Shown one piece after another: positions 11,091-22,640 of a stretch of 64,000 bases of DNA; the first letter of the stretch is position 1; each line of letters begins with the position of its first letter. This stretch comes from Anthostomella pinea. Lineage: Eukaryota > Ascomycota > Sordariomycetes > Xylariales > Xylariaceae. The translations under genes were made by a program, and so were the position numbers. The DNA is taken from assembly GCA_963556695.1 (NCBI GenBank), contig CAUWAG010000007.1:186001-250000 (forward strand). The letters are read 5' to 3'. The notes beneath the pieces were generated by a model. It ran no database searches and was not told where the DNA came from. It saw only the letters and a list, made by a program, of their open reading frames with translations.

Positions 11091-12488
11091 GTCAGATGCA
11101 GGGTGCAAACAGAACCGGCAGGAGATAAGCCGACAAACAGACAAATTGATATAGTAATGGTACGCGACCGGCGAGACGCACCTGAGGAAACGTTGAAGGG
11201 GATTGTGCCTGGTGAGTGCTGTGGCTTTCAGGTCGCGCGACTAGGACAAAACGGCGCTTTTTTTTCTGGGTCGTATGACGGAGTTGATACCGCACTCAAA
11301 GCGTGGAGGTCTCAGTTCCAGGGCCTGCCCGCTAGTCTTGGAACCGGCCTGGCCCAGACTACATTACTTTAGGCGCATTGAACACAGAAGAGTCAGGTAT
11401 CTTTTTTTTCAACACTGCCTTAGTGGGCACGGCGGCAGGACCTTTCACTCAGGTGTTGACGGGTGAAATGATCCATGGACTTGAAATGCCGCTAGTACCG
11501 ATCCATTTATATAGTACTAGACTGCATACTGAGGCTCCTATAACTTCCTTGACCGCGGTTAACGTGACGTGTGCGTGCCCTTGTTCTTCAGCTACTTGCC
11601 TCCTGGACGCAGCTCGAACCCGCCAGACACACCGGAGCCGCAAAGGCTGAATAGGTTTGCGGGCAGGCAAGCACATGTATTGGCACTAGCAGACACGAAA
11701 CAGGCCGAAGAGGATACCATCTTCGACAAGGCGTTAGGGGGATACTCAACCTCGTCGGGCCTGAGATGAGGCCTGATGAGGCATGGTGAGGCATGGTGAG
11801 GCCTGGTCATAGGTGGGAGACACGGACAGCCTAGGCAACAAGCTATATAGGGCAAGGCGGACAACAACGAGGGCCTTTACGTGTTTCCATCTGCTGGGCC
11901 TGCCCCTGACCCTGGGACCTGGCGCGACTGCTGCACGTTGGGTAAAGTCACCTTCGTACCATTCACTGCCCCGGATTGGAAGCAGACTGTACACTTCATC
12001 TTCGCATGGGCGGAGATATACTGCTAAAAACGATCATAGTTTACTTATACATATCGTCGGCTTTGTGTTCGCAAATCTCTTAGGACAAACACCTATGTGT
12101 AGGTATGTACATGAATCCTCCCTATCTTCCAACCTTTGCCTAGCAAGTAAACACGCTCCACCCACCACCAGCGGAGCCAATGTGGCAAGAGTGGATGGAA
12201 ATCGGTATCCCAAGATAATAAAATGAACGGAACATAGAACACGGAGGAGCGAAGAATGAAACGATCAGGACTAAACACCCAAGCCCGCCTCTGAAACGTC
12301 AACAAATGTATGTACCCTCCCCCCTTTCCAAATTCATACATTAGAATTACGCCCACACACGACTCCTATAGCGATATCAGCGAAAATATCGTTTCACCGA
12401 CACGCCCCAAAGCCTGGGAACAAAACGATGTAATGGTCGAAAGCAACGGGAAGCCGGACCAGGCCTAAGCGTCCCATGACCGCGCACT
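11091..12488. other. Intergenic with a short tandem repeat
   Basis: No gene recognised. At about 11760-11812 a 10-11-bp unit (GATGAGGC / GGTGAGGCAT) is repeated about five times. The right part is the 3' flank of the laccase gene. Confidence 0.45.
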
Positions 12489-14486
12489 TCAAATCGTGAT
12501 CTCTCGCATCTTGAGGCCCGAGTCCATCTGCTTCTCGGGGCTCGTAGCATAGTACTTGCGCCAGGCCGCGCAGTTGGAATTGAAGGCTGTCGAGTCGGCC
12601 TGCCTGATCAGCGCCTTCTGCTCTGGCACGCGCTCGAGGAAGTCGACGCTCAGCCCGCCTCTGTAGAAGTCAGGAGTCAGTGATTATTTCGTATACTCAA
12701 TCTCTGGGTGCACGGAGCTCCCAAGCAGGGTTAAATGGGAAATCCGCGCCAAACACATAATCAGAAGGGGGATGGGGCAACTCACGCAACATGCCACGCG
12801 ATGTGGCAGTGGAACAGCCAGTTCCCCGGGTTATCGGCCTTGAAAGCCAGGATCACCCACCCACTGGGAGGGAGCATGGTCACGTCGCGACGGACGGGGT
12901 TATTCGCCTTGAGCTGGGTCTTGTCCGCAGCCGTGAAGGCCCCAGCGTTGGCGGCCGAGGCGCCAAGCACCATGAAGTCATGACCGTGCAGGTGCAAGGG
13001 GTGGGGGATGGGCGACTCGTTCTCGACCACCCAGAAGGTCCACTGGTTGGGCTGGCTGACGACGACGACGTTCTCGGACGTGGGGTAGGAGGTGTTGCCG
13101 TCCATCACGTACTGGATGATCGGCTTGTCCTATGAGGATATGAGTAAAATTCAACATAGACTTCTAGGTATTACGCACCCATTGGACGACCATGGATGAG
13201 TTGTTGACCTTCCAGCTCACCAGGGCCGATGTCTCGAGGGTGATGTCGAGGGTGTCTGATGCGTTGGGGGTGAATGTGTCTAACGGGGCTTGGCGCGTCA
13301 CCACGGGCACATAGTCCAGGCTGTCTCTGCAGTTGGTGTTGGCAGGCAGAGTTCCCTTGTCTGTCGGGTTGGTGTTCGGAGCCCCGGCATATTGGACAAT
13401 GGCAGCGGGGAAGGTGTTGACTGAAGAACCGCAGAAGTTGTTTGCGTACATGGTGACGTTCATCCAGTAGTTGCCGATCGTCCTCGATGCGTCAATGGTG
13501 ACATCCACACGTTGGCCCACGCCGAGAAAGACGTTGTCGGTCGAGAACGAGTTGACCGGCACGAAATCCGTCGAGATGACGGTCATGTTGTGGCCGACGA
13601 TGGAGACCTGGTAGTTGTGCTCGACGGAAGGGTTGATGAACCGGAGACGGTGTCGCTTGCCGGGCGTAAAAGTCAGCTTGGAATACTCGCCACCGCTCCC
13701 TACAGGGTTGATGTTCTTGCCGTTGAACAGAACATTGTCGCTGGCTGGGGGTGCAGGGCTGACCATTGTGTCCCCCACGATCTGGTCAGCCGTCCTCAGA
13801 TAGTAGTCGGAGATCGGATAGGCGCCAAGGTCGATGTCGTAGTTCGAGGAGGCAGGCCCGTTGATCACAATGGAACCGACGACACCGTTGCCGTACTGAG
13901 CAGAGAAATGGGAGTGATACCAGGACGTTCCATATTGGGTCGCCTTGAGGGTGTAGGTCTTGGATCCTCCTGGAGGGATGGGACATTCGGTGATGCCATT
14001 GACACCATCTTGGATATTGGTCCCGAACTGTCGAAAGCCATGCCAGTGGATCGAGGTGCCGTTGATGCGAAGGCTGTTCTTGATAGTGACCTTGATGGTG
14101 TCTCCCCAGTCAGCCGTCAAAGTTGGGCCGGGGTACTGGTTGTTGACGAGCATGACCTTGCTCTTGACTCTGCCATCGGGGCCTTGCCAATTGTCATGCT
14201 CCGTGATCTCCCAGTTGAACTGTCCACTCAGTCAGCCTCCTGTACGAGTAAGGGATATGAGGTTAGTTCGTGCCCAACGTACAGTCTTGATGCCGCCTGG
14301 TGGGGTGCTCTGTTCGTAATCCGTCTGGACGGTATAGCCGGAACTCCAACAAGCACGGCTGGTTGCAGAGTGGCATGATCCAGCAGCTCGAGGTTCTAGT
14401 GTCTGTAATCCCGACGGGGCCGCGGTAGCAAGTCCCCAGAAGAATATCCCGGTCATGATACCGGTAAGGGATGTTGGGAAACGCAT
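12489..14486 (-). CDS. Secreted ascomycete laccase (multicopper oxidase)
   Basis: Model: join of 12489-12660, 12786-13129, 13179-14219 and 14283-14486 on the minus strand, 586 aa. It oxidises phenolic substrates and reduces O2 to water; extracellular or wall-associated. A signal peptide (MRFPTSLTGIMTGIFFWGLA, then TAAPSG) is followed by CHSATSRACW and three cupredoxin domains. All four copper signatures are present: HWHGFRQ at about residue 126, WYHSHFSAQYGNG at about 167, HPLHLHGHDF at about 458 and HCHIAWHVAGGL at about 522. The C-terminus has DSGL followed by KMREITI, the ascomycete plug cut after DSGL during maturation. Introns have donors GTACGT, GTGCGT and GTGAGT and all phases agree. 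Intact and probably functional. The pigment, lignin or other role cannot be told from sequence. Confidence 0.93.
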
Positions 14487-17400
14487 GTTGGTTGGTGATT
14501 TTGGTGATTAATATTGATTATGCAAGATTAATTGTATAAGAATTTGAAGTTGAAAAAGAACTAGAGAACGATGGGAACTGTGCCACTCGGCAATGACAAG
14601 AGAATGTGATGATGGCGATGACGAGAAAGTTGAATTGGAAGTCGGCAAGGACGACACGTCTTATATGGAGAAATACAGCTTTCCCTGACACGAGAGCATT
14701 CTGCAAAGGCCCCCATCTTCTAGCCCCTTGAGTGCTCGGGATAGAGGACCGTCGCTCCAAGGAGGCGTTCGATAAGTCTGCTCGATACACCCTCGCTTCT
14801 TCGCGGCGCGACCTGATGACCTTCAGAGCTGAGTTATGCGAACATGGCCAGGCGTTGAAGAGTCAGCCGCCATTCCCTTCACGATCCTTGCACATCAGGA
14901 TTTGAGGCCACATTCGATAGTCAGGACTATTGCAGGAAAGACGGCGACGGTCCTTCGAATATCAGAGGTTGCCATCAATGGCTATTCCCTTGGCAAGGTG
15001 GGAGCCTCGCACTTCGAACTTCGGGTCGAAGCAACGGGCTAGTTGGGCAAAGGCTGCACGGCGTCATGTGCTGGAGAATATGGTGGGCAAAATGAGTGAC
15101 ATAGGACTGGACAGGAGTCAAGCTGGTCGGAGTCCGTGTTCGGTAAGATTGCTCGAGGCAGACTCCCCGGGAGAAACAGTACCCAACGCGCTTCCATGGT
15201 CTCAAAAGGGCTTTGATACCATAAGCGGCTGATACGGCCAGCTGGACTCCAAGCGAAAACGACGGGCCGTTGATGTGGCCCTTGGCGCACGCGAAATCCC
15301 ATCGAGTATCCAGGTGTCGGGTCCAATTCACACGTCTTACGCACGAAGAGGACAGGAAATGCGGCCCGAAATCGGGCAAGGACTCCCTTCCGAATAACTA
15401 CTCGTAAACAGTTGAACTGGGTTGTTTCTTGTTAGGACCGAGATCAAGTGCTAAACGGAATGTTCTTACAGTACAGGGCAACGTGGTGCGACTGATGTCC
15501 ACGAAAACGCAACGCGATGGACGACAGACGCGTTACTCATAGTCTCGCTTTTCTCAGCCGCCTTGCGACTGTTCCAATGGCGGGCCACCTGCCGGTGGAA
15601 GGAAGTGCTGCAAGCGAAATTACGTTCGGAGGATTAGGTGTTCGAGCGTCCCATGCACGGTATTGCCAACGTGCTCTCGCTCTCGGGAGTTGACGTGAGA
15701 CAGCAGACAACGTGGAAACAGGGCGGTTGTGGCGCTGCGAACTGCATGCGAATGGTCTAAAGCACTGCTCTCAGCTGCAAGCCATCAATATTGCATCCTG
15801 CAGGAACGAAAGGGGACTTCACAGTGGACGCAGGGGTCGTCTACCACAATGTTCAACACTCGAGGAGGAGTCAATATCGCCACCATGTGGCTGTTCCATT
15901 GTCCAACGTGGAAGGACCAGAGGATCCAAGGCGTTATGAGAATTGGCCACCGGTTCATCAGCCTTACCCTTGAGCAGGGGTCGCTGTCGGTCAGCGTACC
16001 GTACTACGTATCTTAGACGCCACACGATAAGTGTTAGACGCAGGGGTGATGTGGTAAACAAAAGTTACCTACCTCGCGTTTCCTAGACGAAGCACCATCA
16101 CGCGACACCCACGTGCGCTCAAAAGGATGACTTCAGCCCTAAGAAGCATACTTCCTGGTGGTAGGGGGATATCCATTGCCTCAGCTCAAGACGTGTGGCG
16201 TTTGAGGCGGTAGATTCTCCCCGGTCACCGGTTTTGAGCTATTTTTGACGAACTCTGCTCCAAGCCGTAAAGTCTTCTTAACCAATGTGAGATCTCTTCC
16301 TCTCATCCCGCATATTCGAAGCGGCTGGACTTTGGACAAGGGAAATTCCCGCGAGGCCGACCTCGGGTAGCCGGATCGGACTTTATGCAGGGGCTCGTAC
16401 TTCTTGCATGAGGCCAGGACGGGTTCCCGTGACTCTGCATTGCGGCCGTTACGCTGCATTGCGATTATGCAGTGTTCAAGGGCAGCAGCGGCCCGTCAGT
16501 CTGGGTTCTGGCCAGCTGACCTCGATCCACAGCCTTAAACACCCGATATAGTAGGGAATAGGAGTACAGACTCGGTAAGCTCTGCCGACCTCGGTAGATC
16601 ATATCAAGCCTTGCTAAGCATTCGATGCGGCGATGGCATACACCTCCACGTTCAGCAACCATTCAGGAGAATGTCCAGCTACCATATCCAAAGGGCGCCA
16701 CAACCTGAGCCGGGCAGTCATATATCACACAATCATGGAATAACATATCGAGGCGTGTTCTCGACTCACTAAGTTAGTCTTCCAGTAGGCCTAAGTCTTT
16801 ACGCCTTGGCTTGATCCACGAATCCCTCACTGCGCCTCCACCACAGATAACTTACCCAGACGAACTTCAATAGTTCAGGATGCCTCAATCTGACCGCGTC
16901 CGCTACAATAAGGCGGCACAGCAGGGCAATTCCAGACGCGGTCGGCTTTGGGATCGTTGGCGTTGGTGCTGGGATTCATGACTGAACAAATTCCCAAGTC
17001 AGCGGCTGCGGTTTCAGCTGCGGCAACAAGAGACCGGCATCTTGCATCTCGTGGCGGCTGACTGAGTCCTCATATATCTCGGGCTGACTTGGCCGCTAAG
17101 CGAACCTCTACCTTGCGTGAATACATCGCACGAAATATGCAACTTCGTGATGGCAATTTGCGCCCGGGCAATAGGGGTGGTTGTCCCACATGTAAGCATC
17201 GTGGCAAATGCAAAGTGCTTATATTATACGTTCAGGGCGTCCAGCCTTATTTCTCAGCTTTGCACAGCCCGTCGGTCAATTTGCAGAATTGCATACCCCT
17301 ATCCCAAGCACGTGGCACCAGCAATGTCCAGATCCGATGGCTTCTACGACCTGAAAGGGGGCTTGGTCTTGCACGCCGTTACACGACGGGTCCAGGCAGT

Positions 17401-17509
17401 GCAATGTGTTTTGGCTCGGCTGACAAGAGGGGGACTCGTGGAGGAGTTTGGCTAGATAGGACGATCGCTAGCCTCAAGACCTGTGGTGTCTCCTTTGCTG
17501 CCCGTTGGC
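14487..17509. other. Intergenic, 3 kb without a recognised gene
   Basis: Laccase upstream region followed by about 2.5 kb of short overlapping ORFs on both strands. No domain, splice pattern or repeat was recognised. Could contain decayed genes or non-coding RNA that cannot be told from sequence alone. Confidence 0.4.
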
Positions 17510-18959
17510 TCACACTTGTGGTGCTTCAACACCTTCAAACGTATGGCTCTGGCCTAGTGCACTGTCCTTTGCGGTCGTGGCTGCGACGTGCGCGACTTTG
17601 CCTACATCTCCGGCGTTTTCTGCTATGGGGCCTCCGTCATCGTTTGCCAACGTACTGTTGCCGGCAGGGAATCTTTCGCGTCCATCAAACCATTCGTGGT
17701 CCATTATGCCTGTCAGGTCAAGGCGCTCTGAGACCTGGTATTGGCAGGCTCGACGGATAAGGTCTGCCAACACTCGAACATCGTCTCTAGGGAGCTTGTG
17801 CGTTGCCACTTCTGTCTCCTTTGACCACTCAGCTTGACCATTGGCATCCTGAGGGTATTGATAATGTCGGCGTTCCTTGCCAAGCTGCACTTCCAGCATG
17901 TCCGAGTATCCGGTGTCCTGTGCTTGTAGTTCCAGCTCCTCCTCCCAGCGACCCACACCCATCGAAACCGGCACCTTACAGTTTTCCGTCTCGACACCCA
18001 CTTCAGCATGTCCTCCTCTGGCTGTTGCTTGATCCATGCGTTTTGGTATGGTTTTGGAAACGGCCCTAGAATGGTCTCCATACGTCGCGCCATTTGCCTG
18101 TCACTACCGTCGGCGATAGCCGCGCTTTGGCGCAAGTCTCAGCGATCGTGGAGGTAAAAGCCTATACATTAAGGCTGCGGCCCATCTCCCGCCCCAGCCA
18201 TGCCTCAGGTGATACATATGATCCTGGAATATTGGTTGTTGTTGGCGGTTGAGCCATCTCAAACTAGACCCCAAAATCAATGATGGCTGCGTTGAGCTCT
18301 GGCTTCATCTTTATCCTCTGAGCGCTGACAAGATATTTTGGAGCTACGGGGTCTTCTCCTCGCTCGTCCAAGGTGTGGACATCATCCTTCTCCGGTTCTT
18401 CTAATAGGGTTTCCATCTCGTCTTTTGTGATGTGATCCAAGCAGGGCATTCGAAGCATGATGTTGTCTGTCCTGAGGTCGCCGTGACAGATGTTGTGGTC
18501 GTGGAGGAATTGCAGGCCTTGGGCAACTTGCCACATGATATCTTTGCGAACGGTAAGGCTTTCTTGGAGGACCTCTCTGACGGAAGGGCCAAGAACAGGA
18601 AGGACAAGACAAAGATGACGTCCATTCAGTCCATCGATCCAGAAGTAACCCATAGGCAGCATGATATGGGTGCCTTCCAAGTTCAGCCCCTTCAATGCTT
18701 CCATGATCTTGAGATCGGCACAATCTTCCGTCGAGACAACAGCGGCCATTACTTTGACGGCTCTCCATTTCTGATTCTGCGTGTCGAAGCAGAGCCACAC
18801 CGTGGAGTAGCCACCGCAACCAAGCTTAGCGAATACCTCATAGCTTCCGTGAAGAGTGTCGCCTAGATGAATCGGGTGGTATCCTCCCAGTGCCTACATC
18901 TCCACGTTCTCGGCATCGGCATACACGGGCTCGTACTTCGGCCCTCTTCGCTGCGCCAT
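17510..18959 (-). pseudogene. SRPK-like serine/threonine kinase pseudogene
   Basis: SR-protein-kinase-like fold, minus strand, from MAQRRGPKYEP (ATG 18959). Recognisable are the SRPK lead-in GGYHPIHLGD, the glycine loop KLGCGGYSTVWLCFD, the VAIK-equivalent AVKVM, the catalytic loop HGDLRTDNIM (aspartate kept, HGD for HRD) and the metal-binding DFGV. The activation-segment region degrades; SYVSPEAWLG resembles the APE motif. A C-terminal part ending in the RLDLTGIMDHEWF motif (helix I arginine in SERLDL) survives at about 17700-17800. TAG at 18894-18896 interrupts the N-terminus, and several stops lie between 18020 and 18250. Clearly decayed; no function expected. No obvious source copy in the window. 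Confidence 0.75.
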
Positions 18960-19513
18960 TGATGAGGACAAGTTAGGGACGTGGAAAGCAGTTACAGAAG
19001 TATGTGCGAACAGTTTGCTGCAGCTCTGAATGACGGGAAGGTTGTTTTGCGACGCAGAACTGTGTCGGCTTGATTTGACAACTTATAGACAGACGCACTT
19101 TCAAGAGACAAAGACATCTCGTCTGAAGCTCCGGCTTCTCTTTGTTGGATCTTCCAAGGAGTACGATGAGTGAAATCAGTGGTCTCGACGTCGAAGGCAC
19201 CCATAATTGTAAAGCTCCGTGCGTTGCGTTGAGGGAGGTTTGGAAGGGTGGTCGGCTCATTGGGAGCAGGGACGCATTTAGTCATGGACCTTTTAGACGT
19301 TGGAATGGGCGCCGTACTACCTGGGACATTCGTTCGGTCATGCAATTCACGTGGCAAAGTCAACCCGCCCCGGTAAGACGAAGTGTGGCGACCTGAGAGC
19401 GACAAGGCCCCGGCGCTACCATGGCACCGGAAATGAATTTGTTCGGCCCTCAATTGACGCGCCGTCGCGTCTTGCTTATCCCCATCCCTTATTATTAGAT
19501 ACTAGCACGAATG
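18960..19513. other. Intergenic, nothing recognised
   Basis: Upstream flank of the kinase pseudogene to the solo LTR. No supported feature. Confidence 0.4.
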
Positions 19514-19666
19514 TGTTGAATGGGAGCCGGAGATAGACACCGGAAGATCTCCAGTGGGACAGAGACGCACAGGGCATCTGACCCACCAAGAAGACAAAAG
19601 ACAGACCAATCTCTGCACGCAGAGCAGAACAATCAATAGCGTCAATCAACATCCGTGTATTCAACA
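19514..19666 (+). repeat. Solo copia-family LTR, 153 bp
   Basis: Bounded by perfect 8-bp inverted ends TGTTGAAT and ATTCAACA. Same family as the LTRs of the copia element at 20612 and 31770. Flanks GAATG and CCACC do not match, so no target duplication remains. Confidence 0.8.
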
Positions 19667-19910
19667 CCACCATCTAGCAGGTCTAGCGATGGTTCCCATA
19701 GTCCCCGGGTCACGTGACTGAGCACGTGACTGATCGGACGATAGGTTGATCCATGCCATGGTGGGTCTGGTAGGGGACGACTGCCCACATCTAGCTGCCT
19801 ACCAATTCGGGTGCATCTCTAGATCTTTCCTTTCCTTCAACCAGAGTTCGTTATACGTTAATAGTCAATAAGGGTCCCTGTATCCTTCCAATACATTTCC
19901 AAAATCGTGA
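19667..19910. repeat. Possible right part of another LTR
   Basis: GC-balanced 244-bp segment ending ATCGTGACA, the terminal motif of several gypsy LTRs in this window. It directly abuts the Fot1 relic on the right and the solo copia LTR on the left. No matching left end found, so this is tentative. Confidence 0.25.
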
Positions 19911-19993
19911 CATCAAGTTATTTGACATGTTAGTTAGAAGGTTGGTAATAAGTTGCCGTTCGCTTGTAATTGCCGCTCGCTTGTCATCTACGT
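19911..19993 (+). mobile_element. Fot1-like element relic (right terminus only)
   Basis: Matches the right 100 bp of the complete element at 37951-39810: AAGTTATTTGACATG, then TTCGCTTGTAA and GCTCGCTTGTC, ending at ACGT followed by TA. Its body is missing. Confidence 0.65.
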
Positions 19994-20611
19994 TAGATAT
20001 AATAAATATAACTAAAAAATATAAAGTAATATATAATAAATATAGCTAATAATATAAGTTTAAAAGAAAATATTATTATTTTATTAATTATAAAAGCTTC
20101 GAACTTATATTTATAAATAAAGTAAGCTTTAAACCCAATTTAACTTAACTTACTTAATGTAAGCAGTCGGGTGGCTCACAGGTGTGCTGTAGCACGCTTC
20201 TAGGGGTGACAAGGCTGACAAGGCTGACAGCAGCACTGAAAGGAAGGAACAGCCTAGAAGCGGGCTTTGAGCTTTAGTGTATCTGGGACAAGAGATCTTT
20301 ACCCTCCGGATCAAAGGCTGGGCATTGCTTTGAAGTTGGTATGTGTATTTAGTACCTGAACAGGTCCCAAGACCCAAGGGTAGATCTGCACCCAGAATGT
20401 AAGCAACATGATGACCTGAACCACTGAACCGATCTTTTCCATACTTAATAATATTAAATTAAGCTAAGTTATTGCTTTAAGCTCACTTGATTTAAATTAT
20501 GCAAAACCCAGAGAAAATGAGGAAAATAACGAGATGATAGATCCGCATTAGGCTGGAAATTGATAACGTCACAAGCGAGATACTTACTTATTATTAGCTG
20601 AGGTGGATAAG
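19994..20611. other. AT-rich stretch with a GC-normal island
   Basis: 19994-20155 and 20440-20520 are AT-rich and probably RIP-degraded. 20157-20435 is GC-normal with a small tandem repeat (TGACAAGGC x2-3 near 20207-20230); it may be an old LTR or MITE, but no ends were identified. Confidence 0.3.
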
Positions 20612-20769
20612 TGTTGAACATACGGATGTTGATGGATTCTATTGATTGTGTTCTTCTGCTTCTTCAGTGTACAGAGATTGATTATCTGTCTTCTTGGTGG
20701 GTCAGATGCCCTATGCGTCTCTGCCCAATTGGAGATCTTCCGGTGTCTATCTCCGGCTCCCATTCAACA
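20612..20769 (-). repeat. Copia 3' LTR, 158 bp
   Basis: Starts TGTTGAACATACGG and ends ATTCAACA. The adjacent CCCCCCC (20770-20776) is the polypurine tract read on the other strand. Confidence 0.85.
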
Positions 20770-20776
20770 CCCCCCC

Positions 20777-21420
20777 AAGGAACAACTCCTTCCATTGGGG
20801 TTGTTCCTGAGCATTCAGTCTGTTGCTCTTCTTGTTCGAGGTCATCTTTAAGTTCTTGTAGCTTGTGGACAGCAAGTCTCTTATAGATATCTGTCAGCCT
20901 CACTTGCTCCCTGAATGTTTTGAACTTTAGTGCTGGCAGCGCCTTGGTCAGGTCGTCTGCAAGCATCATTTCGTTTTGGACGTACTCGACGTCTATCTTC
21001 CTGTTGCGTTGCCCTTCCCTTAGCCAGTGGTTGTGGATATCAATGTGCTTGAGCTTTGTTTGAAGTGTTTGGAGGTCCTTCTGCACCAACTTGATGGTCT
21101 GTTGGTTGTCATACCAGATCCGGAGAATTAGACAGTCCAAGGATACGCCAATTTCTCTAAGAAGGCGCAAAACAAACATCACTTCCTTGGCTGCTTGAGC
21201 AAGGGATAACAGTTCTGCCTCTGTTGTTGAAGTTGTCACTATGTCCTGTTTGTTCGCTCTCCAGTCAATAATGTCTCTAAATAGCTTCATTACATATGCT
21301 TGTGAGCTCTTTTGGTCAAGACAGTTGTCAGCAAACGACGTATCGCTCCATATTTCAAGCAGATCTTTACCCCCCCCCCAGCTGAAGAGCAAAAGATCTG
21401 GTACCTTTTAGGTACTCTAA
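20777..21420 (-). pseudogene. Copia RNase H domain
   Basis: An open stretch of 236 codons up to 21392 encodes the copia-type RNase H: SDTSFADNCLDQKSSQAYVM, WRANKQDIVTTSTTEAEL and LADDLTKALP, with the family's TEAE and LADxLTK motifs. A C-terminal linker ends EQQTECSGTTP just before the polypurine tract. Truncated upstream by a poly-G run and stops. Part of the copia polyprotein. Confidence 0.8.
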
Positions 21421-21504
21421 TAGGTGCTCTACAGCAGCAGCATGTAAATCGTTTAGGTAGATATTAAAGCGTGAAAGTCAAGAGGCAGCAAAGGAGATAC
21501 TGAG

Positions 21505-22640
21505 TTATGTGATCACTACTGCGTACAGGATCGATCTGATCTTCCTTTGGTATCTGTTGATTGAGGCTGGCAAGGCAAGCTTGTTGCTTGGGAGAAGTTC
21601 TTGAGGCTTCATGGGGATCTCTGGGCACTTATTGTTGCAGTTGATATGGCTTGTAATCTTATCGACATATGAGGCTTGAGACAGCCAGATGAGCCGCTGT
21701 TTTTGGTCACTAATGATCTTTATCCCTAACAACTACTGTAGTGGCTCTCCTCTTGTAAGATTATAGATAGCTTTGAGCTTCTTTGTGACCAGCTCTATAG
21801 CGTTCTGATGGTGTTCTTTGAAGGGTATCACAATACTATCCACATAGAAAAAGATGATCATGCCATTCTTTGTGAAGCAACAGGGTTCGTGAGCGACTAG
21901 TTTGAAGCTAAGGTCTGTGATAGTTTTGGTGAAATGCTTTTGCCATAACAAAGGAGATTGCTGTAGTCTATATATAGCCTTCTTTAATAAGAGGATCTTT
22001 CTTTATTTATGATGCCCTTATGTCATTTTTATGAAGACTTCTTTTCTAGGTCCGCGTTGACAAAGGCGTTAACGGCATCTTATTGAATGAGCTCAAGATT
22101 GAAGCGGGCTGTAATTGTTATGAGGGCTCTAGAAGATCTGCCTGTGAGAGTAGATGCGTAGGTATCTTTATAGATGTTCTTATTCTGCTGGTCACCGCAA
22201 ACCACAAGGCATGCTTTGTACTTGCTTAGAAAGCCGTGCTTATTGAACTTGTACTTGTATACCCACATACAGTCCAGGATTTGCTGTCCATTTGCTGCTA
22301 ACTTGTCAGTAATTATCTATGATTCTATCTCATTATGGCTGTTGATGTGGTCAACCTCGGCTTGACACCACTCAACCTCGGCTTGACACCACTCAGCCTT
22401 GTAAAGATGGTTCTTGACACCTTGCCAGTTCTTTGGCTCTGGTAGCAATAATCATTGATGTATCTTTCTTACTTTTGCAGGTATTGAGGCTGGGCCGTGA
22501 TGATTTCCTTGGTGTGATGGTCTCCCACCAGGGCGAGAGCTATAGGTTCTGTACTTGTTATACTTGGCTTTGCTCACCAGCTTGCCATCTATCAAACCAA
22601 CAGGATTGGCAACGCGTCCAGCATTGAACGCTGCTTCCTA
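21505..22640 (-). pseudogene. Copia reverse transcriptase domain, degraded
   Basis: Three fragments in order: WVYKYKFNKHGFLSKYKACL at 22200-22268 (fingers), a palm fragment at 21733-21951 where the catalytic YVDD is changed to YVDS, and LLGIKIISDQKQRLIWLSQA at 21650-21732 (connection). Stops separate them. A 24-bp tandem duplication (CAACCTCGGCTTGACACCACT) lies at about 22350-22395. Enzymatically dead. Confidence 0.75.

Noticed and set aside
13512..14378. Plus-strand ORF of 288 codons over the laccase
   Set aside because: Shadow of the laccase exons; no domain.
17089..17760. Plus-strand ORF of 223 codons with several cysteines
   Set aside because: Composition is not protein-like, it overlaps the kinase pseudogene, and no domain or splice support is seen.
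12489..19000. Secondary-metabolite cluster around the laccase
   Set aside because: No polyketide synthase, NRPS, terpene cyclase, P450 or cluster regulator in the neighbourhood.
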